From Auanema rhodensis (Eukaryota; Nematoda; Chromadorea; Rhabditida; Rhabditidae): DNA of 64,000 bases. The notes below the pieces were generated by a model. That model had not been told where the DNA came from, searched no databases, and was given only the letters and a program-made list of their open reading frames with translations. The position numbers and the translations under genes are program-made. Positions 12,387 to 26,277 of the stretch are shown here, piece by piece (position 1 is the stretch's first letter; each line of letters starts with the position of its first letter). The stretch is from positions 16,624,501 through 16,688,500 of the forward strand of contig OZ059899.1 of the NCBI GenBank assembly GCA_964057225.1. The letters are read 5' to 3'.

Positions 12387-14252
12387 CTTAAACCCTCTTC
12401 GATGTTCTTAAAAGGTAAACTACTGCAATAATACAGCATGCACGGGTGCACTGTACAACTTCAGAATCTGAAAATACTTATTATTATATTTAAAATAGAG
12501 AAAACACTCAACGTATATGTAATCCCTATCTTGAGGTGGTAAGATCAAGGATGAACAGAATAAAATACTGTTTATTAACTAGATTGATGTGTTTTAATAG
12601 ACTGAAAGTTGAAATTCGTAAAGTATAATAATCTTGAAATTTGAGATATGCTAAGGTGAAAAAAAAATTATATACGCAAGCAGTTCAAAACAAACACTAG
12701 AGAAGGTGGTGACTGTAGTCGTAATAAAAAAATAAAATATAACTTTGTACGCAAGAAATATGTTTTCATCATTGTGTGGAATATTTTTCAATCAATATTG
12801 CCAAAAAAAATAAATAATATTTAATAAAACTAGGGACTTTGTTATCGGCATAGTCGATAATGCGCCATGTGCCCGAATTGATTTGGCTGCGTACATCTTA
12901 GTATACTATACGTGTGATCGGCAGTCAAGTGAGCGCCCGGCTTGGTTGTGTTTTGAAACTCAAGTTACTTATTGTAGAGTTGTTTTAAGTAATTTCTATG
13001 CTTGTTCTGTATAAGCATATGGTTAACAATGTAAATTAGGTTATTTATAAAAATATTATGTATTCATTTAATATTTGCAATTGAATTTAGATATATTTTC
13101 TATTACGTAAACTATTCACTTCAAATAGCTAAATTAACATTTTTATAAAGTATTAAGTAGTATAATTATAAAACAAATCTTAATTTATGCATCGTGTAAG
13201 AAAACTATGAAATTTTTGAAAGCTTTTAACAACTCGTTTAAAAATTGAATATATGAAAATTGATTGCTACGTTTAGTTGTTAGTCGAAGCTTTAACAATA
13301 CATAAACGTCGTTTTTCAAATCTGTTACATTGAATTTACTTCAGTTAGAATGGCAAGCAATGTAGTTGAAGATTTCTAATATTTAGTGTTATTGATGCTT
13401 TTGAGCGACAAATAGATCATGTGATTGGTGTCTGTTAGTTCATGCTTTTGTTATTAAATTGATACCATCCACATCAATACTACGTACTATCTCGTGGAGC
13501 TAACATTGTTAGATCAGTAATAATGATGAAGTAAGTTATGCTGTTAAATATTAATTAATTTGATTAAAATTCGGGATAAGCTTTATTTTCGTTTGTGTGA
13601 AGATTCTTATAATTTCCTGATTGTACTAGAAATAAACAAAATTTTTATTAAAGAATAATGTATATCCGAAATACTATAATAAATGACTAGCTGGTACAAT
13701 ATTTACGTCAAACTGTCAACAGTTCGATGAAGATTTTGAGCTGCATACAAGTAGATACTACAAGCGTATACGATACGCTGAAGTGAAAACATAGTAAAAT
13801 ACATTCTAGTTACAACTAAAGCCACTACTAAGAAGAACCAAGAGAACTTTCTGTCACTCGTTTCAATAGCTGAATGAGCAAGTCCCTTTGATAATTTCAG
13901 CAAACAATACATACATATAATGAGGTGGAAAAAACCCGTGAACCAAAGGAAAATAAAACAATTCACGCGGGAAGTGCATACAAAATTTTCAGTTTCACAG
14001 TTGAAATATTTCAGGAGTACGCAAGGATTTGGTCAATTCTCAAGGTTTTTACATTAAGCGAACAATGAGGTAAGAAAAAGAAAGGGGGAGTAAAGGGACG
14101 GGGAGTAGGTGGAGAAAGAGATGTACATTATTTATTATAATAAAGTGAATTACAGCTAAAAGCATGTTAATAGAATTTATATATATGTATATAATAGACC
14201 GGAGTTTCTTGTTGTATTGTTTGTGAATAAAAATCTGAAAACTGTTCGAGCT
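12387..14252. other. Intergenic region upstream of CNOT3 and downstream of nucleoredoxin
   Basis: 1.9 kb, AT-rich, no recognised gene. At 12841-12960 a more GC-rich patch starts with an inverted repeat (TTATCG, six bases, CGATAA). A minus-strand ORF at 13703-13966 encodes a hydrophobic segment but has no ATG at its 5' end and matches no family I know. TTTATT at 14131-14136 would be the poly(A) signal (AATAAA) of the nucleoredoxin gene. Confidence 0.5.
14131..14136 (-). terminator. Candidate poly(A) signal of the nucleoredoxin gene
   Basis: On the minus strand this reads AATAAA, about 120 nt after the nucleoredoxin stop codon in an AT-rich stretch. Confidence 0.4.
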
Positions 14253-14801
14253 CTATACAGCCTTACTCTCGTTTTCATTGCTTAACGAGTTTTGCGAGGG
14301 AGAATTAGCAAGAGCTTGCTCAATCATTGATGTTGGTATACCAGCCACAGTTTTGCTCTAAAATAAACTTCCAAATTTCAATAACTTCAATTTTAAACTA
14401 ACGCCATCCTTTGCTACTGGAAGAGGCGTCCATTCCAGTTTCCCACTTTTATAGTCATTAGTAAATTTTTCAATAACCTTAAGATAATATTTTGCTAATT
14501 AGATGAAACATTTTGAATTAAGACAAACCTCATCAGAAACATCAGGTTTATCGCAAATGGCCATCTGACCCGCCAGACTGTCTACGATACAGATGAGAGG
14601 TAGTTCAGAGTCTCCAAGACCCAAAATCTTTTCAAGAATCTAAAAATTGAAACAGTTTTATACATAAATGAAAGAATATTTTACATGATCACAGATAGGA
14701 TCCTCTCCCGTATAAAATATTTGAAGAGGATCAGCTTGTGGTGGAACTAACACATCAGATCCAGTTGAACTGAAACATTCGGATAAATAGCAAAGTATCG
14801 A

Positions 14802-14855
<54 letters not shown>

Positions 14856-17800
14856 GGGAGATACTTACCTACATTCCTCACTACTTGATGATTTGCTTAT
14901 AGTATTACCATTTTCACAATTTTCTCTATCTTCCATTCTTTTTTCGCGTTCTTCGCGACGATGGTCTTCAATCTTCTGTCGTTCTATGAATAATTTCTTG
15001 GAAATCCCATCAAGAACTGACACAGAAAATTCAATATCTTCTGGTGATCCTTCTACAACCGAATAATTAAGAAAATAAAAAAATATACGAAAGAAAATAC
15101 CGGTGAAGAGAATCATCGAAGGTTCATCACGCAAACGACACACAGAAAACTCATCCAGTTCATAAAGAGCTCGTGGGCCCCATGGAAATTGTTTTCCTAA
15201 GGTATCAGAGAGAAGTGTAGACCTTCCATGTCGTGAGATAATATGGTTATTAGCATCAACCAATATTAAGGAGGGGATACCTAAATAAACGATTGAAAAA
15301 ATACAATAAAGAAGCTAGGAACTGACCATTAACATTGAAAAATCTTGTCAAGCCCAATGTTTTGGCTGTGTCATAGGAAAATGCATACCAAGGCATCTGA
15401 AAACTCTCAAAATGAATAAACCAATACACTGGCAAATTTACTTGATTCATAAATTGATTAAAGAAATCTGAAGTTCTATCAGAAGAGCAGAAAATAATTT
15501 CAAAAGATACGTTAGACGACTTCAACGATTCATATATGGGAGCGATTTGTTTCACCCATTGACGACATGGTGGAAACTAAATAGTAAATGTTAAACAAAC
15601 AAATATTTATAAGCGTTCATACCCAATAAGCTCCAAAAAGGAAACCTCGTACAGAAGTTTTAATTTCCGAATAATCTGAACTTTCTAACTTTCCATTGAC
15701 ACACTTCACAACTTGTCCCTTCATAAGGTCTGACATAGAGGGAGGCCACCTGAAAAAAGAGGATAAAGAAGAACATAACAATCAAACAAACCATGGAAAG
15801 TTAGCACCATGAGGGTCATCAACCAAAAGACGTCTACCTTCGGTGGTTATAACAGTATGGGTACTACAGTCAACAACAATAATCGAAGGAGGAAATTCAA
15901 ATCCTAATGCTCTGAGAAGACGACTCTGGAAAACAATCAAAAAATGTTTTGTTTATAAAAATGGTTATAAAAACCTTGCTAGCTGGGGATTGTGGAGCAT
16001 AAATATACCAGCCCGGAAAGGCCATTTTCAAAGGGGCATCATCTGTTCTAAACATAAGTCATGAGACTACTATACAACTTCACTTTTAAACCTGTGATCT
16101 GTGTCCAAATAAACAACAGATACGCAACTTGGTTCATCAGCTGGAATTTCCTTTTTTTTCTTTTTCTTAAGGCTGAAAAGTCGTCGAATTCGTGCAGGGG
16201 AACTGAAAGAAGAAATTTAGTTCAAAGCATCTTCGTTTAAGTATGTCCCTATTAAACAGAAATTTTATTTTCTTATTTTGAAATGTTTCAGCCCAAGAAT
16301 AAGTCAATCCCATCCGAAGCAAAATGGAGAAACTTTCAAGAACAAGACAAAATGTAAGCAATGCAAGTTGCTATCAGCGAGCAACATCGGCCACGTGTCA
16401 TCCGTCATCTGTCGGCGGTCACTTTGTGTTCTTCAGTCAGTATCATTAGAAAGAAGAAGACAACGACCACGATCATAACGACTACAACGACAACCACAAC
16501 GTTGACGATGAGAATGAGAATGAGAAGAGCGTAGAACTAAGCGGGGAGGGTTCAAGTTACAAGAAAAAGCGAGAGGAAAGACTATCAAGCCAAAAAAGAT
16601 GAAGTGCTGTTCCATACAAAGTTAATTCAATTGAAAGTTGAAGGTGTACTATGTCTTTCTTAGTATTTACTAAGATCTCTTACTCGCCTACTACGATTAG
16701 GATAAGTGTAATAAAACCTTAAAAATTCATCGCTCTTTCCAGGCAGCATTATTCAAGTCAAACGTTAAAGACATATAATCATTGTAGGAGCTTAGAAAGC
16801 CATCGCAGCATCTGTCAGATAAATTTGTCTTACAGAGTCGGCGAACTTTCGGAAAATATCTCTTGTCTGCGATAAATGAAGACAAGAAGAAAAATTGCAG
16901 AGGTTGCTGTGTTTTGTGCTCATAAAATAAGTTTTAGATCTCAACTAAAGCACGAATGAAGCTTATAGAACCATCATTTTTAGTGGGCTGCCAGCACATC
17001 TTAGTTTTTATACTAAGAAATGAAAAACGGAAGAGAGACAAGTCTAAGAAATCCAACACATGAAAACAATAACAAGAGCAAATGCCAGATTTTCAAAACG
17101 AAAGGATTAATCTGCCTAATAATGAATATGGTAGTGGTGGTAGAACAGCAATATAAGTATGTGACATTATTATTACATTGAACTTCTTTCTACTTAATTC
17201 AATTTCTGAATTCTCTGAACATCCCATTAACTGCTTCCCTGGGGTTTTCGGAACACGATCGAAAAAGCTTATTGTATTATACCATATAGCCCAGTGATTG
17301 CATGTTTCCTGCTGTGCTTGAAATATGACATACATCTTATGGTTTACCTTCGAAACTGGGCTCTTACTCTCATATACAGCATACTTTCTCCCTCTTCACG
17401 TCTGAACCTCTTAATTCGTCTTCATCCTGTAAACTCCATCCTCACGCGCAAATAGGAGATTAACATAAGATCAGAGGTTCGTCTGAGGAAAGACTTCCCG
17501 CTGTTCTCGGCTACATAGTAATGCAAAGGCACTCATCATTTTGAACTATGAATTAGGGCATCATATTGTGAAGAAAAAAATTCCTTCTCTTCAAAAAAAC
17601 CTTGAAGAATGATAACAGTTACTACGGTCAATTTTGAAAATCCATCCAAAGGCTTAATATTGTCAGCAAAGTATAAAGGTTGAGCATAATCTACTATATG
17701 AGCATAGCCAAGTATTCCGCAAAACATAAAGGAAAAAACTCTTTTGAACCAATGAACATGATTTGTAGAAAGAAAACGATTGGAGTTTTTCTTAGATGAA

Positions 17801-18156
17801 AATGATATACATATACAACAAATGACTAGATTCCTTCGAATAAAAATTTATGAAAAAGGGTAAAAACTAACTTTTGCGTTTTCTCCTTGTCACGTTCATT
17901 GCGCTTCCTAGCCAGAGCATCAAGACGTGCAGCTACATCAGTACCTCGACTGGATGATGCTAACAGAAATACGACATACTGACTGGAATTCATAGCCGAC
18001 TCCAATGTAGACATTTGTCCATTTTGATCTTTAGACTAAACGAAATTTATACAATGAAAATAAAATAAAATAAAAAGAAAGACATACCTGATCATGTGGA
18101 ACTTTCACAAGAGAGATATTCCGAAAACAACTTTCATATAATTCATCGAAAGACAT
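14253..18156 (-). CDS. NXN: Nucleoredoxin-like protein with tandem thioredoxin folds, active site WFPPC
   Basis: Fourteen exons: 18156-18088, 18035-17872, 16202-16092, 16047-15975, 15925-15792, 15749-15623, 15576-15442, 15396-15327, 15280-15101, 15052-14869, 14769-14685, 14639-14529, 14477-14403 and 14357-14253; all phases fit (540 residues; human NXN 435). The order matches nucleoredoxin: N-terminal MSFDELYESC, a degenerate thioredoxin domain with DDPHGANFPW, a second domain with YWFPPCRQW, MPWYAFSYDTAK, GIPSLILVDANNHIISRHGR and GKQFPWGP, then a third thioredoxin-like domain. The family active site is WCPPC; here the first Cys is Phe, at an exon junction (15623/15576). A charged stretch (IERQKIEDHRREEREKRM) is inserted in the third domain. 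Family role: cytosolic/nuclear redox regulation, including Dishevelled in Wnt signalling. An acceptor ending CAG at 18159 lies 2 nt before the ATG. Confidence 0.9.
14804..14852. repeat. (GA)n microsatellite in a nucleoredoxin intron
   Basis: About 24 uninterrupted GA units in the intron 14770-14868. On the transcribed (minus) strand it reads CT, so the pre-mRNA carries a polypyrimidine run. Confidence 0.95.
16203..17871 (-). other. Long second intron of the nucleoredoxin gene
   Basis: 1.67 kb between exons ending at 17872 and starting at 16202. The phase-2 junction joins cleanly (Gln-Asn-Ser across the splice). Small ORFs inside (for example 16433-16615, 17093-17335 and 17536-17727, minus) show no family features. 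A Met at 16313 could start a shorter transcript: its exon 16313-16258 also ends in phase 2 before the same acceptor. Confidence 0.7.
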
Positions 18157-21100
18157 TCCTGAAAAGGAGAGCTTAACAAACAACAATAACAACAACGCTT
18201 AGAAATAGTAATTTCTGAGGTCATTAAGACTACTGTCGATACATATACATACAGACAGATCTATAAGATGGAAATGAGTAAAACATCTGTTAAGGGCATG
18301 GTTTAATCGATTTTTCTTTGACCCCAGTAAGTCTGCAGCCAACTAATTTTCTTGCATTTTTGAATTGATTTACATGCTCAAGATTCTCAAAAAATTTAAA
18401 AAAAGATATAACGTTTACGCGTAACATAAATTAGGAAGAGTTATGAATGCATAATGAAATATATTTGACAGAAAAAATAATATAGTATCGACGATTATTA
18501 TAAATATTGATTAGTGAAGAGAACAATAAGAAAACCACCTAGCATGAGTACAATTAAAGATGAGGTCAGAATAAATGGCCAACGGATCATCTCGTCGGAA
18601 AAGAAAAAAGAGAACTTACAAAGGGGCGTGACTTGCAGCGTAGATTGAGAAGCAGGAGATGAAGTGTTGCAAATCAAGAGAAGAATTGAACGAGAAGGTT
18701 ATACAGACATTGGGAAATAGAGAGAAAGATATATTGAAGAACTATAAGACTAATGAATAAAACAAGGTGTAGAGGTACTTGAGATTACAAGATGACATGA
18801 CACTTTGTAAATAGAGATTTTAAGACACATATATAGTTGTTGTATTACTAAACTTGAAGAAAAATTAGTTTCAGAGTTTAATCGAACTAAATATTTGAAG
18901 AATAAATGAACACTTTGATATTAAACAAGAGAAGAAAATAAAAAAGTGGTGTACGATAGAAGCAGTGAAAGTCGCAAAAGATCACGGTTGGTATAGCACC
19001 AAGGCAAGAACACTCATATAAAGGACTACCTCATGATGCTTCGAACTCGAGTTTTAAGAGTGGCCCATCCACCGCAGATAAAACCCTAATATTTGAAAAT
19101 AAAAACAATCGTACGGTCCAATGACAGTTTATCTATTCAAGACAAGAAAAACACAAGTTCCCAATGTCAAGTAGTGTGAGATAGCTTATATTTGAAAATG
19201 ACATTGGTCAAGTGATAGGATTACAGTACTTAAATCAGATCTGGCAACCAGTCGTCCCAGATGTCATATTACTAATCTGATTACGAAAACAAGCTTGATT
19301 TAATACAAATGTTGCAAAGTTGACAAAAAAACGCAGTTGAAGAGTGAAAATGCCACAAAATTCAAAATAAGTGAAAGGTTGTGGAAATTTGTGATGATAC
19401 TGATGCTTTTTCTTACAGAAATCTGAACTATTGTTCAATCTGTCTGAATCTTATTAGATATTCAAGACAATGTAACAGCACATCAGATTGATTTCTGACA
19501 TTTTCCATGCAGATTGAAGATAGAAATCAGAATTCGATTCTTCATTGTGTTTTCGTAGCTAACGATAGAGTAACGACATTGAAAAAATACGTTTGAAGGT
19601 AATAAAGGCGTGGATTTGAGAGAGAGAGAGGGAGAGATCATAACAGGACGATTTTTGATTAAAGAATGTTTGCATTTTATTGAGTAATTGAAGGAGGCAT
19701 TAAAAATAACAACAAAACAATAATACAAGCAGAATAGAACGTTGTTCTTCCACAAAAGGAATCACATATGTTTGAAATGAAAATTGCTCTCTTGGTCCTG
19801 AGAATAAAATCTTCGATTGAAATTTCCTTTTTCTCATAAAATAAGAAGCTCAATTGCAAACAACAACATTTAAAAATAATATTCATGCAAAATTATAGAA
19901 TGAAATGTAAACTATTCTGTTCATATAAGTGAAGTATGTGAACTCTTATCAGAATAACTTATGTAAGGTTTGCAAGTTAACTTTAGGCTCCATTGATTGA
20001 TACTGACAGATGTTGCCACATTCGAATCATTGGGCGGGACTTCTTAAAATTCAAAAATTTTCATAGCAGCATATTTCGTTTGTTAACTAAACAAAACGCT
20101 ATTCTCTTATCAATGAACTGCATTTGGTTCGATAAGAAATATAGGCTTGAGAAAGGTGCTATTCAAACTTGGAGCATATGGCAAGGTCAAGCTCAAAGCT
20201 TGTTGCAAATTTGAAAGGTTTAAATAAAAATAATTAATATAAAAGCATGGCCACATGTTACGCATGAAAATGCCGTGAAAACGAATAAATAAAAAATAGA
20301 AAAAAATAGAAATACCGATAACAGGATGAAACAACCGCTCATTTTTCCAAAAAAAACTAAAATGACGTATAATTAACATACTAAGCCACGACGAATGCGC
20401 ATAGTTGACGTTTTATATGTTAATTTATACAAATGAAAGATATGATATTCAAATTTCATAAAAGTTTTTATGGCAACATATTTCTTTCTGTACAATTAAC
20501 TAACAGATTTGAATTCAGCAAAGCGAAAAGGAAATTCGATTGGTGCTTTGACACGCTTCTTTCAAATATGGACAAATGGCCAACGCGCATGGTCAGTAAG
20601 TGATCATCATGCAGATATCTAGTGGATCGAAAGAGCATTTCTGCAGTAATGCCTCAAGGGAGAGATGAAGAGCAAGAAAGAGAACAATGGAACATTGAGA
20701 TACAAGAGATCTGAAGCATGGCTCGACTTAAACTTAAACTAAAACAGCAAGATATCCCCCAGATATCACCCTTTCAAGTACAAAGGCAGCATTTCGATCA
20801 AATATGAATGATGGTAAAGCAACATGATTGCTTTGAAGTGTTGCCGAAACAATCACACAACTTTCCAGAGTGGACATCTAGTCGTGACTGAGAAAGTTCA
20901 AATATTCTAGAAAACAGACTAGTATTTTTGCTCAATAGCAGCTGTTAAAGAAATTACTCTGCATTCTGATAAATATATCTTAAATCTTTCTAAGAATAAT
21001 CATAAAAACCTTAAAAATTCGATGCTAAATCACTTAATGCTTACTTTTATTTGAAGATAATGAATAGTAAGAAAGGCAGAACAAGTGACGGCTATAGAAG

Positions 21101-22639
21101 ACATAAATTCGTTGAGAAATCAATTTATTAAGGAAAACATTGTGATTTCATTTAAATTTAATGAATATAAGCGAATTCAATAAGAAATTTAAAATATTCA
21201 TACATTCAGAAATAGAAGAAATAATTTAATGATCTATTACTAAAGAACAAAATAGTAAAATAATGAAAATAATTTGTAGATTCTGAGAAGTACGAGAAAA
21301 AACTTCAAAAGACAAATTAACAAATGGATATTCATCTGAAGCTAATGATCCCAAAATTGCCTTTTTTTTAATTTGGACGAATATGTATATTTCGTTTTTG
21401 GTGAGTTTTTTTTCAAAAACACTCAATATCATTCATAAATGTCGTATTTAAAAATCGGTAAATAGAAGTACTTGAAAGAAAAAAAAAATAAAAGAAACAT
21501 TAATAGTAAAAGAGTGTAGATGTGGGTGGGCATAGCCTATTTTAAACGAAAATCTCCAATATACTATTAGAGTTACATGAAATATGTGTAGAAAAAGAGA
21601 TTCAAGAGAAACAGAGACATTTTTTTGGCGGGAAAACACAAGATGGACGAAGGCAAGATGACTGTCATCGTCTTCTTCGCAATCGTGATGTGGCTGATGA
21701 CTTAGCTGTCGTTGTTGTGGACAACGTTGAAGAATGAATGACACTGTGTTCTAATGGCTAGCCATTCGCTACAGCTGGCACTGTTTCAAAGGATTAAATA
21801 AGACCGTCTCCAGACTTTGTCCCCTGTTGTCTGTCTCTTTCTCTGTGTTGGTGGTAATCGACTATTTCATTATTATTTACCGTTGAATATGACCTCCTAT
21901 AGTCATGAGATAGGATGATCAATCAATGATAGGTTTCAAAAAATAAAATTTGTTAAAATGCTGAAATAGAATGAAAACTATGATGAAAACGTATTGAAAT
22001 ATTTTTTAAAGTTTGATAGAAATTCTGGCAATTTCAGAGATTTAACGAACATTAGAATGATATTTTCTAACCAATAAACATATTTTTTTGCCTTTTTCTA
22101 AGAAAGATATGTTGGGTGTTGTTAAATTGAAAAATCTTAATTTAAAATGTTTTCTGTATTTAGAACCATTATAGTCCAAAGATTGAAAATAGAAAATGAA
22201 ATACGGAGCGAAGCAGAAGAACAGAGTTGTTATATCCAAATTAACTGTGAGAATTAAAATTCTATTTATAAATTGGGGAAGCTGTTAAATCTTTTTTCCT
22301 ATTTCTCTCTTAGAACTGGCATAGACAAGGAATTTGAAATTACTTGTTCTATTGATGGCTTACTACATGTTTCATTTCTTCGTAAAATTTCTGAAAATCA
22401 TCTTAACATTTCAATTTCTATCATGTTTTTTATTTTTCGAAAGATATACTTTACCTTATTTTAACTTTTTCATTCATGTTTTCTAAAAAAAGATTAAAAT
22501 AAAATTAATTTTTGATCGATAATAAGTTGTAAAGGAAAAATAATTAGAACATCATTTAAGTTTTATGCTAAATTTTAAGCATTAGTTTCCAAAGTCACTA
22601 TAAGATATTTTAATACAATTAGTGCAAATTTTATTTCCT

Positions 22640-22642
<3 letters not shown>

Positions 22643-22678
<36 letters not shown>
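22643..22678. repeat. (CT)n microsatellite
   Basis: About 18 CT units, followed by a looser T/C-rich stretch. Confidence 0.9.
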
Positions 22679-22684
<6 letters not shown>

Positions 22685-23630
22685 TCCTTTCCTTCCATAG
22701 TCTTTTCCTACTTTTTCTATTTATTTCTGAAACTTTCTATGAACGTGCCTTTCACTATAATTGGAAATCTACAGAATTTTTTCAAATCTTATCAAAGTGA
22801 AAATATCTTTTTCATAGCTCTCTTTTTTCTCCAAAAGAGTGGAGGGCAAAAAACGTAAAAGTAATTTTTTTCGGATAAATGGGAATAAAATGAGAAACAA
22901 AATGAAATTATATTCATTTTAGCTCTGATCTAAATGTAACTGGCATTTAGCCTTATATGTATAAGTTTAAAGAAAAAACTTAGTTATATATATTAATTTC
23001 TAACTATGTATATATATTATATATAAAATAGTATATATTATACAAAGATATATCTGATTAAAGCTAAAGCTTTACATCTTTTTTTATAAATTTTATATTC
23101 TTTCATTGCCCTATTCTTCTTTAAAAATTCTATATTCATATTGACAACAGTCTTTCTAAATACTCTGTTTAGTTCAGTTTTTGATAAATGAATTAGAAAT
23201 TCACATATTCACTTGTGTCTATAATATTTTTTTGAGATCATTTATTCAATGAGCTCTTATTTATGCTTATAAGTTGGTTATAAAATAGATATATTCTTTA
23301 ATTTTGACCTTCATTTCACACATGATAGTATGAAAAGAATGTAAAAATTGAAAATAAAATGAAAGAGAGAGAGAGGGGGAAGTGGAAATGGAAAGATCTG
23401 AAAAAGGACTTCTGAGATATATCTTCGAATATTTTAATAAAATATTCTTTTAACGTAAAATATTCTGCATACGAACGAGATTATTCTAGAACTGAATAAA
23501 TTAATTTACAGAGAATTTACAGAGATTTCTGTTTCACATCAGAATATACAAAATCAAACTTTATATAAAAACAGTTTTTATTTTGTAGTTCTTAACTATA
23601 AAAAGATTGATCAGTTCAAGTTATTTCCCC

Positions 23631-23654
23631 TTTCTCTATCTCTCTCTCTCTCTT

Positions 23655-23704
<50 letters not shown>

Positions 23705-23706
23705 AC
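23631..23706. repeat. (CT)n microsatellite, interrupted
   Basis: CT units interrupted by TTTGTC and TTTC variants. Confidence 0.9.
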
Positions 23707-24309
23707 TCTTTCTGCCTTTAAACTCTTCTCTCCTTCCTCTATTAGAACAGTAATTGCAAGAGAAGCGAAAGAGGATTTGAATTTAGAAAAGTTCCTATCC
23801 AAAAGATTTTTAAATTAACGAATTTAGTAAAGAAAATTTGATCTAATTTGTTTTGGAACAGTTTAATTTCAAATTGAAAATAGATCTGAAACAGACAGAT
23901 GAACTTTAAGCTCAATACTGAGTTCACTAAGAAATTAGATATAGAGATTAGTTTTCCTTAAAATGGTTACAATGTGGATTTGTAATGTCTTTTTTTACTT
24001 TTTTTTTGTTTTTTTTTTTGTTTTTTCACTTATTTTGTTTTACAAACAATCAAAGAGCTGTGATGGGGTTTTGTGTGGATTTGTTTAGACACTTCATTAC
24101 TGTACAATAGAGAAGCTTCTTATAGTTTTTCTTTGTTTTTGCTAACTTATTAGGAAAATATACTCAAATTTTCTTTTTTTTTTAAATTTTGAAAGAAACA
24201 AATACAAACATTTATGAAATATCTTGAATGAGTCAGTCCATGATTGGCTAAATTTGAAAAGCAATCCTTCTCGTATATCTAAAAGTATGAGCAGTTTCTG
24301 AAACCTTTG

Positions 24310-24423
<114 letters not shown>

Positions 24424-25662
24424 CTTTCATTTAAGCTATCTCTCTTTCTCTGTCTCTTTATCTTGTACACTCTCTACTTCATTTTTGTGCCTCTCATGCT
24501 GAAATAGAATGGGAGGAGTGAGTTGGTTGGACAGAGAGTTAATTACATTCTCAACACGTGATATCCCTTTCCTGGCTTTGCGTTTGCTCTTTCTTTCTTT
24601 TCTCATCTCTTTTACTCCATTCATTTCAATTACTCTCTAGATATAGCTTTCTCCCTCTCCCCCTATTTCTCTTTCTCACTTTTCCCTATCGCTGTGTGCA
24701 TAGTCCGATTAGCTTTTGCCATTTGAAAAGAATCAGTTATCCTTGGTTTTCTCAATTTTATTTTTTAATTTTCAATATTCTTACTTATCGTTACGATCCT
24801 TATATCCAATTATATTAAATATTATCATCCTTAATAGCTATTCATAATACTTTTGAGTTTTCTTAAATCTTGAATATGGTCTTTCGTTCCTTGTCATCAT
24901 GCTCTTCATCTTCATTTTCTCCTTCCTCTTCATTTTCTGCTCATCAGCTTCAATATCAACGTCATCGGGTTCTTTTCCAGTCGTAAGTATCAAGTTGAAA
25001 ACCTGCCGCAAGTATATCATTCATTGAATCAACATGATTTCTTCATCTTCGTCCGCTTCATTCCATCATCGTACTTGTTGTTCGTTTTCTTCTAAAACAT
25101 TTTCTGACTTTATCTTCTATTCTTGTTCTATCTTTCACGTCTACTATTCACCCGTCCGCCATTTTTCCGCTCCAAGCACAGAGGACAGCATACCAGCAGC
25201 CTCTTTCCTATTCTTTTTTTGTCCTTTTTTGGACATGTGGAGAATGCCAATCTAGAGTTATATGTATCTAGCCTCAATTCCTCAACATTTGATATTCAAC
25301 TTCAATGGCTTGAGATGAAGAAAAATGTATGGTCGTGAAGACGAATTCAGCCTTGTTTGAGCATTCTTCGAGCCTTTTTCATTGTCTTCTTCGCTTTCTT
25401 AAAACTGAAACAAAACATATAGCTCTCTGATAACATATATCAAGTCCGATAAGATATGAAGCATCAACGGCTGAAATTTACTGATTCAACTTCCAGTTTT
25501 CTTACTTCTTGTCATATTATAGAAATCAAAACAAAGTTTCTTTTTTTTGTTTGTATTTTCAGAAATCATCTTGACACGAAATATTGAAAAAAAGCTTTAA
25601 GAAATAATAATTTTAGTTCTTTTCTAATATGAATATATGAAGAAGATATTGTTCACCAGGTA

Positions 25663-25880
25663 TCTCTCTTTCTCTCTCTCTCTTTCTATTTCTCTTTGTG
25701 TGCTTCTTTCTTGCACTTCTCCCTATTTTTCATTCAAGCCCTTCCTCCTCCTCTTTTTCTCATTCATTACTTGTCTTTTTTATACATTTACCTTTTTCCA
25801 TTTTCTCTCTCTCTCTCCCTCTCTTTCTCTCTCTACCTCTCTCTCTCTCTATCTCTATCTCTCTCTCTATCTTTTTCTCT
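25663..25880. repeat. Interrupted polypyrimidine/CT-rich stretch
   Basis: Blocks of CTCTCT separated by CCCT, TTTC, TACC and TAT interruptions; at least three CT blocks between 25663 and 25880. Confidence 0.8.
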
Positions 25881-26196
25881 TTTGGTTGCAGTATTTTCAA
25901 TTGCTTTGCCAGTTGTACTTACTCTTGAACATATTTCTTTTTTTTCCTTTTTTGCTCTTCTCCGCTTCTCGAAAATACCTTTCTTGTCCTTATTCTTCTT
26001 TCATTCTTGTACTTATGATGATAACTTTCGAAGGAAAAGGAATAACATGCTCAAAAGCTAAAGTTCTCGACATATTATGTTCCAATAAAGTTTTATCGTA
26101 TATCCTCTCCCGAATAATATGGATTTCGTGTAATTTTTTAACCGAATATTTGTTTTCTCTCTTTTGTGTTGTTTCTCTATATCTCTACTTTCTCTC

Positions 26197-26204
<8 letters not shown>

Positions 26205-26274
<70 letters not shown>
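26205..26274. repeat. (TC)n microsatellite
   Basis: About 35 TC units, nearly perfect, preceded by TTTC-interrupted units. Confidence 0.95.

Positions 26275-26277
<3 letters not shown>

Noticed and set aside
13703-13966. Hydrophobic 87-codon minus-strand ORF
   Set aside because: It lacks an ATG at its 5' end, has no clear splice partners and matches no family I know, so I did not call it a gene.
16258-16313. Possible first exon of nucleoredoxin starting MGLTYSWAETFQNK
   Set aside because: It fits the phase of the downstream exon, but the exons at 18156-17872 restore the nucleoredoxin N-terminus much better. It is kept only as a possible alternative start.
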